A stretch of 64,000 nt of DNA from Actinoplanes sp. L3-i22 (GTDB lineage: Bacteria; Actinomycetota; Actinomycetes; Mycobacteriales; Micromonosporaceae). Under the pieces are notes generated by a model, which was not told where the DNA came from, did not search any database, and saw only the letters and a list, made by a program, of their open reading frames with translations. The translations under genes and the position numbers were made by a program. The stretch lies in the NCBI RefSeq assembly GCF_019704555.1, contig NZ_AP024745.1:10157501-10221500 (forward strand). The letters are read 5' to 3'. Shown here one piece after another: positions 40,990-51,401 of this stretch (positions are counted from its first letter, which is position 1; every line of letters begins with the position of its first letter).

Positions 40990-41985
40990 TTACCTGGGAG
41001 CGGGCCCGGTCGAGCCCCGGACCACCAGCTCCGGCTCGAAGAGCAGCTCGTCGTGCAGGACGCCGGCCTCCTCGATCTGGCTGACCAGGATGTCCACCGC
41101 GGCCTGGCCCATCGTCTCGATCGGCTGCCGGACCGTGGTCAGCGGCGGATCGGTGCAGGTCATGAACGCGGAATCGTCGAAACCGACCACCGAGACGTCG
41201 GCCGGCACCGACTTGCCCAGCCGCCGGACGGCCCGGATCGCGCCCAGGGCGAGCACGTCGCTGGCGCAGATGATGCCGGTCGCGCCGCGCTCGATCAGCT
41301 TGGTCGCGGCGACCCGGGCACCCTCCATGGAGAAGCTGGAGCGCTCCACCCAGGCGTCGTCGGACCAGTTCCCCGCCGCGAACATCGCGGCCAGCTTGCG
41401 GCGCGACGGGATGTGCCCCTCCGGGCCGAGCACCATGCCGATCCGCTCATGACCCAGGGACCGCAGATGCCCGTACGCCTGCTCGACGGCGACCGCGTCG
41501 TCGGTCGACACCCGCGGGAACCCGAGCTCGTCGACGCCCGCGTTGACCAGCACCACCGGCAGGCCCCGGTCGGTCAGCCGGCGGTAGTGCTCGTGCGAGG
41601 CGTCGGCCAGCGCGTAGGAGCCACCGGCGAAGATCACGCCGGAGACCTGGTGGTCGAGCAGCATCTCCACGTAGTCCGACTCGGGGACGCCGCCGATGGT
41701 CCGGGCGCACAGCGCCGGGGTGAACCCGCGCTGGGCCAGCGACGCGGTCACCACCTCGGCGAGCGCCGGGAAGATCGGGTTCTGCAGCTCGGGGAGCACC
41801 AGGCCGACCAGCCGGGCCCGCTCGCCGCGCAGCTTGGTGGGGCGCTCGTAGCCCAGGACATCGAGAGCGGTCAGCACCGACGCGCGGGTGGCCTCGGAGA
41901 CGCCGTCGCGCCCGTTGAGCACCCGGCTGACGGTCGCCTCACTGACCCCGGCCTTCTTCGCCACTTCGGCTAGACGTTTGGTCAC
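40990..41985 (-). CDS. LacI-family transcriptional regulator
   Basis: 331 aa, GTG start. N-terminal HTH and hinge RLAEVAKKAGVSEATVSRVLNGRDGVSEATRASVLTALDVLGY, then the periplasmic-binding-like effector domain (VGLVLPELQNPIFPALAEVV, VSGVIFAGG, GATGIICASDVLALGAIRAVRRLG, VSVVGFDDSAFMTCTDPPLTTVRQP). It sits just upstream of the ABC-GH13-GH87 operon on the same strand, but is separated from it by a strong terminator. It is therefore transcribed on its own and most likely represses the operon until an alpha-glucoside binds. Confidence 0.93.
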   Translation of the reverse strand: MTKRLAEVAKKAGVSEATVSRVLNGRDGVSEATRASVLTALDVLGYERPTKLRGERARLVGLVLPELQNPIFPALAEVVTASLAQRGFTPALCARTIGGVPESDYVEMLLDHQVSGVIFAGGSYALADASHEHYRRLTDRGLPVVLVNAGVDELGFPRVSTDDAVAVEQAYGHLRSLGHERIGMVLGPEGHIPSRRKLAAMFAAGNWSDDAWVERSSFSMEGARVAATKLIERGATGIICASDVLALGAIRAVRRLGKSVPADVSVVGFDDSAFMTCTDPPLTTVRQPIETMGQAAVDILVSQIEEAGVLHDELLFEPELVVRGSTGPAPR

Positions 41986-42320
41986 GGCGGAATCCTACGT
42001 CAAGCTCTTGCAAAAACTGAACCGCCGTTTGCGCCATCTTTTGAAATCGATGACAGTGCTTACCGATTCTTGCAGGAGTCCTAACCGTTTCGGCCCGACG
42101 TTTCGGCGATGTTTCACGGCGGGTGACAGACGCTCCCGAACTTACCCGGTTCAGTCGTCGCGCTTCGTGCTGATCCGGCTTACCTCACGCTTCCATAACG
42201 GGCGACGGCCGGGACCGGCCCGTCCTCTCGTCACCGGCCATCGGATCGTCGAAAACACCACGCGACGGGTGTGCCGGGTGGGATGTTGGGAGCTACCGGT
42301 AAGAAAGGGATCACCACGAC
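41986..42320. other. Divergent promoter region of lacI and the MCP-like gene
   Basis: 335 nt with no ORF of its own. The lacI side contains AT-rich pieces (CTCTTGCAAAAACTGAACC near 42003; TTGAAATCGATGACAG near 42041) that could hold an operator and promoter. The forward side ends with AAGAAAGGGATCACCACGAC before the MCP-like ATG. No riboswitch or sRNA was recognised. Confidence 0.4.
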
Positions 42321-42830
42321 ATGACCGACTGGGATCAGAACGACAGCTGGTCGTCCGGAAACGGCGGCCAGGGAGACCGGTCGGCGCAGGACCGGCAGCG
42401 CGACTCGGTGTTCCGGCTGGCCAACGTGAGCAACGACATGGCGACCGCGACCCTGGCCGCGGTGCACGCGGCGGAGACCGCGGTGCAGGTGATCCAGCGG
42501 CTCGAGGCGAGCAGCACCGAGATCGGCAAAGTCGTGCAACTGATCGCCACGATCGCCAAGCAGACCAACCTGCTGGCGCTGAACGCCACCATCGAGGCGG
42601 CCCGGGCCGGCGAGGCGGGCCGCGGCTTCGCCGTGGTGGCCAGCGAGGTCAAGGACCTGGCGAACGAGACCGCCACCGCGACCAGCGAGATCGGCACCCA
42701 GGTCGGCGGGATCCGCACCGACACCCAGAACGCGGTCTCCGCGATCGAGGAGATGCAGGGGCTGATCGAGGAGCTGGACCGCTGCCAGAAGGTGATCAGT
42801 GGGATCGTCGTGGAGCAACAGGCCGGCTGA
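42321..42830 (+). CDS. Soluble mini-MCP: methyl-accepting signalling domain only
   Basis: 169 aa. There is no membrane segment, ligand domain or HAMP. The hairpin tip of chemoreceptors is intact: [44 protein letters not shown]. The flanking helices ([34 protein letters not shown]) are short, so it is far smaller than a standard receptor. No che genes are nearby. It may plug into a receptor array encoded elsewhere or act as a decoy or adaptor for CheA/CheW. The N-terminal 28 residues are polar and Gly/Ser/Asp-rich. Confidence 0.88.
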   Translation: MTDWDQNDSWSSGNGGQGDRSAQDRQRDSVFRLANVSNDMATATLAAVHAAETAVQVIQRLEASSTEIGKVVQLIATIAKQTNLLALNATIEAARAGEAGRGFAVVASEVKDLANETATATSEIGTQVGGIRTDTQNAVSAIEEMQGLIEELDRCQKVISGIVVEQQAG

Positions 42831-42845
42831 GGAAGACTGTCCGGC

Positions 42846-43235
42846 ATGGCTGGGAAGCGAACACCCCGCGCGAGAGCATGCCCGTGCGGGTCACCGGCGT
42901 ACGCGCAATGTTGTGGTCCTCTGCATGACGGCAAGCCGGCGGAGAACCCGCAAGCTCTGATGCGATCGCGCTTCAGCGCGTTCGCCCTTGATCTGTCCGA
43001 TTACGTCCTGGCGACGTGGCATCCGGACACCCGCCCGGAGACGCTCGAGAGTGATCCCGGCCTACGCTGGGTACGCCTGGAAGTGCTGGAGAGCACAGGC
43101 GGCACGCTGTTCGACGCGGAGGGAACCGTGACGTTCCGGGCGCACTTCCGGGACGACGGCACACCCGGCGTCCTCGACGAGAAGAGCAGATTCGTCCGGC
43201 ACCACGCCCGCTGGGTCTACCACGGCCCGATGTGA
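42846..43235 (+). CDS. YchJ/UPF0225-like protein with SEC-C-type zinc motif
   Basis: 129 aa. RACPCGSPAYAQCCGPLHDG is a CxCGSxxxxxxCC zinc motif of the SEC-C type, followed by the NTF2-like YchJ domain (PQALMRSRFSAFALDLSDYVLATWHPDTRP, VTFRAHFRDDGT, SRFVRHHARWVYHGPM). The function of YchJ is not known. It starts 15 nt after the MCP-like stop and ends 30 nt before kynA, so it may be co-transcribed with either. Confidence 0.9.
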   Translation: MAGKRTPRARACPCGSPAYAQCCGPLHDGKPAENPQALMRSRFSAFALDLSDYVLATWHPDTRPETLESDPGLRWVRLEVLESTGGTLFDAEGTVTFRAHFRDDGTPGVLDEKSRFVRHHARWVYHGPM

Positions 43236-43265
43236 TCTCCTGGTCCAAACGAGGTAGGTGGTCGC

Positions 43266-44117
43266 ATGTCGGCAACGAGGCCGATCGAGGACGGGATCGT
43301 CCGTGATTTCAAGGTCAATCTCTCCTACGGGGAGTACCTGCACCTGGACGAGGTCCTCAACGCCCAGCATCCGGTCAGCGTCCCCGAGCACCACGACGAG
43401 CTGCTGTTCATCCTCCAGCACCAGACGTCCGAGCTCTGGCTGAAACTGATCATCCACGAGCTGCGTGCGGTGCTGGCGCATCTCGCCAAGGACGAGCTGA
43501 AACCGGCGCTCAAGGGGATGGCCCGGGTCAAGCACATCCAGCGCACGCTGACCGAACAGTGGTCCGTGCTGGCCACCCTGACCCCGACCGAGTACGCGCA
43601 GTTCCGCAGCTTCCTCGGCACGTCGTCCGGGTTCCAGTCGTACCAGTACCGCGCGGTCGAGTTCCTGCTCGGCAACAAGGACCGCCACATGCTGCGGATC
43701 TTCGACGACCAGCCGGCCGCGCTCGTGCTGCTCGAGGAGCTGCTCGGCACGCCGAGCGTGTACGACGAGTTCCTGCGCTACCTGGCCCGGCACGGGCACC
43801 CGATCCCGGCCGCGGTCCTGACCCGGGACATCACCGAGGCCTGGTCGTTCACCGAAGAGCTCGTCCCGGTCTTCCAGACCATCTACGAGAAGGCCGAGCA
43901 GAACTGGGAGGCGTACGAGGCCTGCGAGGAACTCGTCGACCTGGAGGAGAACTTCCAGTTCTGGCGCTTCCGGCACCTCAAGACGGTGGAGCGCACGATC
44001 GGCTTCAAGCGGGGCAGCGGCGGCTCCAGCGGGGTCACGTTCCTGAAGGCGGCGCTCGATCTGACATTCTTCCCCGAGCTCTACGCCGTCCGCACCGAGA
44101 TCGGAGTTCCCCGTTGA
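43266..44117 (+). CDS. kynA: Tryptophan 2,3-dioxygenase
   Basis: 283 aa, all-helical haem enzyme. Family marks: LSYGEYLHLDEVL, PEHHDELLFILQHQTSELWLKLIIHEL (containing the distal His region), SGFQSYQYRAVEFLLGNK, WRFRHLKTVERTIGFKRGSGGSSGVTFL (proximal haem His in RFRHLKTVER). It oxidises L-tryptophan to N-formylkynurenine. AGGTAGGTGG lies before the ATG. It overlaps kynureninase by TTGA. This is the first committed step of the kynurenine pathway operon 43266-46911. Confidence 0.96.
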   Translation: MSATRPIEDGIVRDFKVNLSYGEYLHLDEVLNAQHPVSVPEHHDELLFILQHQTSELWLKLIIHELRAVLAHLAKDELKPALKGMARVKHIQRTLTEQWSVLATLTPTEYAQFRSFLGTSSGFQSYQYRAVEFLLGNKDRHMLRIFDDQPAALVLLEELLGTPSVYDEFLRYLARHGHPIPAAVLTRDITEAWSFTEELVPVFQTIYEKAEQNWEAYEACEELVDLEENFQFWRFRHLKTVERTIGFKRGSGGSSGVTFLKAALDLTFFPELYAVRTEIGVPR

Positions 44118-45327
44118 GCCTGCTCGCCCGCGCCGCCGACCTGGACGCCGCCGATCCGCTGGCGGCGTACCGGGACAGGTTCCTGCCGGCCCCGTCGGTG
44201 GTCTCCTACCTCGACGGGAACTCGCTCGGCCGGCCGCTGGCGGCGACCGCCGACCTGCTCGACGACTTCGTCCGCGACCAGTGGGGCGGCCGGCTGATCC
44301 GCGGCTGGACCGACGGCTGGCTGGACTGGCCGCTCACCCTCGGTGACCGGCTCGGCGCGGTCGCGCTCGGTGCGGCGCCCGGCCAGACCGTCGTCGCGGA
44401 CTCGACCACGGTGCTGCTCTACAAACTGGCGCGGGCCGCGGTCGACGCGCGACCCGGCCGCCGCAAGGTCATCCTGGACACCGACAACTTCCCCACCGAT
44501 CGGTACGTCCTGGAGGGCATCGCCGCCGAGCGAGGCCTCACCCTGGTCTGGATCTCCACCGACCCGGCCGCCGGCGTCCTGGCCGATCAGCTCCGCGAGG
44601 TGCTCGACGAGGACACCGCCCTGGTCCTGTTCTCGCACGTGGCCTACCGCTCCGGCTGGCTCGCCGACGTGCCGGAGATCAACCGGATCGCGCACCAGGC
44701 CGGGGCGCTGACCCTCTGGGACCTGTGCCACTCGGCCGGCTCGGTGCCGATCCGGCTCGACGAGTGGGGGGTGGACCTCGCGGTCGGCTGCTCGTACAAA
44801 TACCTCAACGGCGGGCCCGGCGCGCCGGCCTTCGCCTACCTGCGGCACGAGCTGCAGGACTCGGTCCGGCAGCCGATCCAGGGCTGGATGGGCCACCGGG
44901 CGGCGTTCGAGATGGGCCCCGGCTACGAGCCCGCGCCCGGCATCCGCGCGCTGCTCAGCGGCACCCCGCCGATCCTCGGCATGGTCCCGATGCACGCCAA
45001 CCTGGACCTGCTCGCCGAGGCCGGCATCGACGCGGTCCGCACCAAGTCGCTGCTGCTCACCGGCTTCATCCTGGACTTCGCCGACGAACGCCTGGCCCCG
45101 CTCGACGTCACGGTCGCCGGCCCCCGCGACCCGGCCCGCCGCGGCGGCCACGTCACGCTCCGCCGCCCCGGCTTCGAGCAGCTCCTCGCCCCGCTCTGGG
45201 ACAGCGGCGTCATCCCGGACTACCGCCGCCCGGACGGCCTGCGCATCGGGCCGGCGCCGTTGAGCACCAGTTTCAGCGAGCTCTACCAGGGCCTGACCAC
45301 CCTCCACGACCTGGCCGAGAAGCACCG

Positions 45328-45331
<4 letters not shown>
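44114..45331 (+). CDS. kynU: Kynureninase
   Basis: 405 aa from TTG 44114, set by the TTGA overlap with kynA and by family length. A PLP fold-type I enzyme: YLDGNSLGRPL near the N-terminus, NFPTDRYVL, LWDLCHSAGSVP (cofactor Asp203, His206), and GCSYKYLNGGPGAPAF with Schiff-base Lys229. The reaction is kynurenine to anthranilate plus alanine (or 3-hydroxykynurenine to 3-hydroxyanthranilate). Next to kynA, the formamidase step is not obviously encoded unless the 45328 gene supplies it. Confidence 0.96.
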
Positions 45332-46911
<1,580 letters not shown>

Positions 46912-46952
46912 TCGCCCGCGCCCAAGGTAGCTCGCCCGGCCGGGCCCCCAAG

Positions 46953-47017
46953 GGTTATCCACACCAGAGGGTTATCCACAGCCCACCCACATGATCTTCG
47001 AGCTTTTTGCCAGAATG
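46953..47017. repeat. Dispersed 65-nt element, copy B, with paired DnaA-box sequences
   Basis: TTATCCACA at 46955-46963 and 46972-46980 (17 nt apart, as in copy A), then GATCTT and AGAATG at the same offsets. It follows the amidohydrolase by about 40 nt and precedes the minisatellite. See copy A at 27945-28009. Confidence 0.7.
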
Positions 47018-47708
47018 ACCCCGGTGGACCAAGCCCCCTGGGAGGGCGGGCCATGTGCGGACGCGACCGGCCCGCCTGACGACCCGGGTCGTGCAGTCTG
47101 CTGCCGCGAGCCACGGACGTTGCGGGCCACGCGCCGCCACCTGCCGGCAGCAAGACGCGAGCCGCCAGCCCAAATCGCGGCGCGGGCACGGCGCGAGGCC
47201 GCGGGCACGGCGCGAGGCCGTCAGCACAGCGCGGCGCGAGGGCGCGGAGTGTGAGGCGCGGCGCGGCGCGAGGGCGCGGCGCGGCGCGAGGGCGCGGCGC
47301 GGCGCGAGGGCGCGGCGCGGCGCGAGGGCGCGGCGCGGCGCGAGGGCGCGGCGCGGCGCGAGGGCGCGGCGCGGCGCGAGGGCGCGGCGCGGCGCGAGGG
47401 CGCGGCGCGGCGCGAGGGCGCGGCGCGGCGCGAGGGCGCGGCGCGGCGCGAGGGCGCGGCGCGGCGCGAGGGCGCGGCGCGGCGCGAGGGCGCGGCGCGG
47501 CGCGAGGGCGCGGCGCGGCGCGAGGGCGCGGCGCGGCGCGAGGGCGCGGCGCGGCGCGAGGGCGCGGCGCGGCGCGAGGGCGCGGAGTGTGAGGCGAGGG
47601 CGCGGCGCGGCGCGAGGGCGCGGAGTGTGAGGCGAGGGCGCGGGCGCGAGGGCGCGGGCGCGAAGGCGCGGGCAAGCGCGCGAAGCCGGATCCGAGCGCG
47701 AAAGGACG

Positions 47709-47742
47709 GCACCCGCCGCAGACCGAAGTCCGCGACGGGTGC
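47709..47742 (-). terminator. UUCG-capped terminator of the SulP-carbonic anhydrase gene
   Basis: On the reverse strand a 15-bp stem (two G-T pairs) is capped by TTCG closed by C-G, 43 nt after the stop. UUCG tetraloops strongly stabilise RNA hairpins. A short pyrimidine stretch (GTCCTTTCG) follows. Confidence 0.75.
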
Positions 47743-47784
47743 GGGCGAAAACAAACAAAGCCGACAACGGCTGGTGGAAACCTC

Positions 47785-49947
47785 TCAAGCAGCCTGGGTC
47801 CGGACCGCGCGGTGGACGCCGAGGATCGGGTCCACCTCGTACATCCGGGCCTCCGCGATGTCGAAGTACATCCCGGTCAACCGCAAACGCCCAGCCGCCT
47901 CCGCCGTCTGCACGACCGGATGGCTGCGGAGGTTGGCCAACTGCTGGACCACGTTGTCCGTGCAGCACCGCTCCTCGTCGCCCGGGTCGGTGAAGTGCAC
48001 CCCGGACATCCCGAGCCAGTCTCCGAGCGACGACCCCGGCGCCGCCGCCCCGGACATCAGGGCCCGGACGGCGCCGCACCCGGAGTGGCCGCAGACCGTG
48101 ATCGTGGTGACCCCGAGGACCTCGACGGCGTACTCGATGGCCGCGCCGACCGACGCGTCCCCGACGCCGGGCAGCGCCGACGATCCGAGCGGGCGCTGGG
48201 CGGAGGCGTGCGGTGGGACGATGTTGCCCACGTTGCGGACGCAGAACAGGTCGCCCGGACCACTGGCGGTGATCAGGTTGGGCACCAGCCGGGAGTCCGC
48301 GCACGTGATGAAGAGCTGTTCCGGCCGCTGGCCGTCGCGGGCGAGGGCGGCCAGGTGCGGCCGTACCATCGGCGCGACGTTGCGTTCGAACTCGGCGATG
48401 CCGGCCGCCATCGCGTCCCGGCGCTGGTGGTCGATGCCCTGCCAGCGGGTCCAGGAGCCGACCAGGCGGGGGGTGCTCCGGCTGCCGCCGAGCCGGCCCG
48501 AGGTGGCCCGGTGGAACCAGGAGTCGTGCACCTCGTGGATGCGGACCCGGCCGCCGGCTTTCCGGTACTGGTCCTCCCACGTCTTGATCGTCTCGAACGC
48601 CCCGTGGTCGAGGTAGTCGAGGTGCAGTTCGACGTCGACGTCCCCGTTCGGCGGGATCGCGCCGAACTCGCGGGTGAGCCGGGCCGACTCGATGAACGCG
48701 AGCGTGCCGCTGATCCGGACCAGCCATTCACCCGGGGCGCGCTGCACGGTGCGGATCTCGCACCGGGTGAGCCGCCACAGGATCAGGACCGCGGCGGTCG
48801 CCATGCCGAGCGCCACGCCCGTGAGCAGGTCGACAAGAACCACACCCAAAGCCGTGATCAGGTACGTCGGTAGCTCCCCGTGCCGGGCGTAGGTGCGGAT
48901 CTGGGCCAGGTTGATCAGCTTGACCCCGACCACGATCAGCACCGCGGCCAGCACCGCCATCGGGATCTTCTCCAGCAGGGCCGCGCAGAGCAGCACGAAC
49001 ACCGCGACCCACACGCCGTGCAGGATCGCCGACGCCCGGGTCTTCGCGCCGGCCGCCACGTTCGTCGAGCTGCGCACGATCACGCCGGTCACCGGCAGGC
49101 CGCCGAGCAGCCCGGAGACGGTGTTGGCGGCGCCCTGCCCGATCAGCTCCTTGTTGAGCCGGGCCCGCGGCCCGTCGTGCATCCGGTCGACGGCGACCGC
49201 GGAGAGCAGCGATTCCACGCTGGCGACCAGGGCGATGGTGAGGACGGCGACGGTGATCCGGCGCAGCGGCGCGTCCGGCCAGACCGGGGTGATGAGTTCG
49301 GCGAGCGGCTCCTCGGGCAGGTTGACCCGGACCAGTTGGGCGCCGGTCACCCAGGCCAGCGTGGTGACGCCGACGACCGCGACCAGCGCGGCCGGCAGCA
49401 CCGAGACTTTCACGAGGCGCGGCCAGAGCACCAGGATCGCCACGGTGAGCAGGCCGAGCAGGGTGGCGGTGCCGTGGTGGTCGGCGATCTGGGCGGGCAG
49501 TTCCCGGATGTTCTCCCAGGCGCTGCTCCGCGGTGCGCCGCCGAGCAGCACGTGCACCTGGCTGAGCGCGATGACCAGGCCGATGCCGGCCAGCATGCCG
49601 TGCACGACGGCGGGTGAGAGGGCGAGTGCGGCGCGTCCCAGGCGGGAGACGCCGAGCAGGATCTGGACGATTCCGGCGACGGCCACGATCGCCGCGGTGC
49701 CGGCGAACCCGAAGTCCGCCACAGCTCCCGCCACGATCACGGTCAACCCGGCGGCCGGGCCGCTGACCTGCAATGGGGCGCCACCTAGAGCGCCCGCGAC
49801 AATGCCGCCGACAACCGCGGCGACCAACCCCGCCAGCAGCGGGGCCCCGGACGCGGCGGCGATGCCGAGCGACAGGGGGATGGCGATCAGGAACACGACG
49901 ATCGACGCCGGCAAGTCCCGGCGCAACAACTGCGTCAAGTCGGACAT
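47785..49947 (-). CDS. SulP anion transporter fused to beta-carbonic anhydrase
   Basis: 720 aa. Residues 1-400 are SulP/SLC26-type with about 11-12 helices (DLPASIVVFLIAIPLSLGIAAASGAPLLAGLVAAVVGGI, GLLGGLPVTGVIVRSSTNVAAGAKTRAS). Residues about 405-485 resemble a STAS domain, and 515-720 are a beta-carbonic anhydrase with zinc ligands in ITCADSRLVPN and VCGHSGCGAVRAL. The fusion couples bicarbonate (or sulphate) movement with CO2/bicarbonate interconversion at the inner membrane face. The ATG at 49947 has no Shine-Dalgarno; TATTTT ends 6 nt upstream, so the message is probably leaderless, with the palindrome at 49947-49964 over its promoter. Confidence 0.93.
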   Translation of the reverse strand: MSDLTQLLRRDLPASIVVFLIAIPLSLGIAAASGAPLLAGLVAAVVGGIVAGALGGAPLQVSGPAAGLTVIVAGAVADFGFAGTAAIVAVAGIVQILLGVSRLGRAALALSPAVVHGMLAGIGLVIALSQVHVLLGGAPRSSAWENIRELPAQIADHHGTATLLGLLTVAILVLWPRLVKVSVLPAALVAVVGVTTLAWVTGAQLVRVNLPEEPLAELITPVWPDAPLRRITVAVLTIALVASVESLLSAVAVDRMHDGPRARLNKELIGQGAANTVSGLLGGLPVTGVIVRSSTNVAAGAKTRASAILHGVWVAVFVLLCAALLEKIPMAVLAAVLIVVGVKLINLAQIRTYARHGELPTYLITALGVVLVDLLTGVALGMATAAVLILWRLTRCEIRTVQRAPGEWLVRISGTLAFIESARLTREFGAIPPNGDVDVELHLDYLDHGAFETIKTWEDQYRKAGGRVRIHEVHDSWFHRATSGRLGGSRSTPRLVGSWTRWQGIDHQRRDAMAAGIAEFERNVAPMVRPHLAALARDGQRPEQLFITCADSRLVPNLITASGPGDLFCVRNVGNIVPPHASAQRPLGSSALPGVGDASVGAAIEYAVEVLGVTTITVCGHSGCGAVRALMSGAAAPGSSLGDWLGMSGVHFTDPGDEERCCTDNVVQQLANLRSHPVVQTAEAAGRLRLTGMYFDIAEARMYEVDPILGVHRAVRTQAA

Positions 49948-49964
49948 TAGGTAAAAATACCTAA
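49947..49964. promoter_or_regulatory. TTAGGTA/TACCTAA palindrome over the SulP-CA start
   Basis: TTAGGTA and TACCTAA arms with a 4-nt A/T centre form a perfect 18-bp dyad whose end is the first base of the ATG. It embeds the -10-like TATTTT. The arms resemble DtxR/IdeR-family half sites (TTAGGT...ACCTAA), but the spacer is 6 instead of 7, so the binding protein is unknown. The surrounding 40 nt are unusually AT-rich. Confidence 0.6.
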
Positions 49965-50094
49965 AAATAATTAACTGCGGATTATCAGACGCGCACCCAC
50001 AGGTAAACCACAGTGATTTGCCGACCATTTCTCAGCCAGTGGGAGCAAGTCGCACATCGTGTGCGGCAACGCCGAAAAGCTGCTCCGGAAATGG

Positions 50095-50118
50095 GAAAAG
50101 GGCCTCGCGGCCCTTTTC
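50095..50118 (-). terminator. Hairpin terminator after epimerase gene
   Basis: GAAAAGGGCC (50095-50104) and GGCCCTTTTC (50109-50118) form a perfect 10-bp stem with a TCGC loop, 47 nt past the epimerase stop. Confidence 0.7.
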
Positions 50119-50164
50119 TCCGGGAAAACGCCCGGCACGATCCTACGGTTTGTCAGCGCCCTGA

Positions 50165-51235
50165 TCAGGCCTTCCAGACATCCTGGTTCGCCTCGTACAT
50201 CTCGCGAAGGATGGCCGGAACATCGTAGGTGAGCTTCCATTCCGGGTAGTGCTCCTCGAACCGCGCGGTGCTGCTGATCCACCACTGGTGGTCGCCCATC
50301 CGGCTCTCGTCGACATATTCGGTGCGCGCCTCGAGGCCGGTGATCTCCTCGGCGATCTTGAAAGCCTCGATGTGGCTGCAGTTCGAGAAACGACCGCCGC
50401 CCATGTTGTAGATCTCGGCGACCCGGGGCGCCCGCTGGAACGCCTCGAACGCCGACACCAGGTCGTGCGAGTGGATCGCGTCGCGGACCATCTTGCCCTT
50501 GTAGCCGTAGATCTTGTAGAGCCGGCCCTCCATGACGCAGCGCATCACGTACGCCAGGAAGCCGTGCAGCTCGGCCGCCGAGTGCCCGGGACCGGTCAGC
50601 GTGCCGCCCCGGAACACCGCGGTCGGCATGTCGAAGTACCGCCCGTACTCCTGGACCATCACGTCGGCGGCGACCTTGCTGGCGCCGAAGACCGAGTGCA
50701 TGCTGTTGTCGATCGTCATCGTCTCGTCGATGCCGCCGAACCACTTGTGGTCCTCGGGCAGCTCCCAGCGGGTCTCCTTCTCGACCAGCGGCAGGGAGTT
50801 CGGCGTGTCGCCGTACACCTTGTTGGTCGAGGTGAAGATGAAGGGCGCCGCGATCGCGTGCCGGCGGGCCGCCTCGAGCATGTTGAGCGTGCCGACCGCG
50901 TTGACGTCGAAGTCGGTGAACGGCTCGCGGGCCGCCCAGTCGTGGCTCGGCTGCGCGGCGGCGTGGATCACCAGGCCGATGTTCTTGCCGTACTCGGCGA
51001 ACAGCTTGCCGAGGCCCTCGCGGTCCCGGATGTCCAGCGAGTAGTGGGTGTACTTCGCGCCGATGTCCTTGGTCAGGCGGTCCAGGTTCCACTTGGTGGA
51101 GCCGTCCGCGCCGAAGAAGTAGCCGCGCATGTCGTTGTCGACACCGACGACGTCCATGCCGAGGGCGGCGAAGTGGCGAACCGACTCCGAACCGATCAGA
51201 CCGGCCGAGCCGGTGATGACGACGACGCTGCCCAT
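50165..51235 (-). CDS. NAD-dependent epimerase, CDP-paratose 2-epimerase-like
   Basis: 356 aa from ATG 51235 with GGAGG 6 nt upstream. Extended [35 protein letters not shown] (GxxGxxG), [14 protein letters not shown], and [12 protein letters not shown]. The catalytic YxxxK site appears as [23 protein letters not shown], with Phe where Tyr is usual. [16 protein letters not shown] and the long [24 protein letters not shown] resemble the CDP-paratose/tyvelose epimerase branch. It would act on a nucleotide sugar for a surface or secondary-metabolite glycan. It stands alone; the divergent neighbour is the GCS2-ATP-grasp gene. Confidence 0.87.
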   Translation of the reverse strand: MGSVVVITGSAGLIGSESVRHFAALGMDVVGVDNDMRGYFFGADGSTKWNLDRLTKDIGAKYTHYSLDIRDREGLGKLFAEYGKNIGLVIHAAAQPSHDWAAREPFTDFDVNAVGTLNMLEAARRHAIAAPFIFTSTNKVYGDTPNSLPLVEKETRWELPEDHKWFGGIDETMTIDNSMHSVFGASKVAADVMVQEYGRYFDMPTAVFRGGTLTGPGHSAAELHGFLAYVMRCVMEGRLYKIYGYKGKMVRDAIHSHDLVSAFEAFQRAPRVAEIYNMGGGRFSNCSHIEAFKIAEEITGLEARTEYVDESRMGDHQWWISSTARFEEHYPEWKLTYDVPAILREMYEANQDVWKA

Positions 51236-51401
51236 CAGGACCTCCGCTGGATGTGGGTGCCGACACAGGAGGTTACCGGTAGCGACGAAACCTCCGCCGG
51301 GCCGGTGGCGGCTGTGGTGATCACGATGCTTGGCGAGCGCACGAAATGGGCACGTCACACATCTGCCACAACAGATCGAAACGCTGGGCGGAGTTCACCA
51401 C

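Larger units (their letters stand above)
46912..47784. repeat. Non-coding gap with 18-bp minisatellite
   Basis: 873 nt without a supported gene. After the DnaA-box element, about 47226-47660 is a near-perfect tandem array of an 18-nt unit (core GGCGCGAGGGCGCGGCGC) in some 20 copies. GGAGTGTGAGGCG marker variants occur near 47250, 47583 and 47620. Because 18 is a multiple of 3, every frame stays open and yields RARRGA or ARGRGA peptides, which are artefacts. A hairpin at 47709-47742 closes the region. Confidence 0.8.

Noticed and set aside
41986..42060. LacI-type operator near TTGCAAAAACTG and TTGAAATCGATGACA
   Set aside because: No convincing dyad, and no matching copy was found before the ABC operon, so not annotated as an operator.
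47055..47630. Open frames rich in RARRGA/ARGRGA repeats on both strands across 46955-48727
   Set aside because: The 18-bp period keeps every frame open; sequence is pure tandem repeat with no ribosome site or conserved start, so it is not treated as coding.
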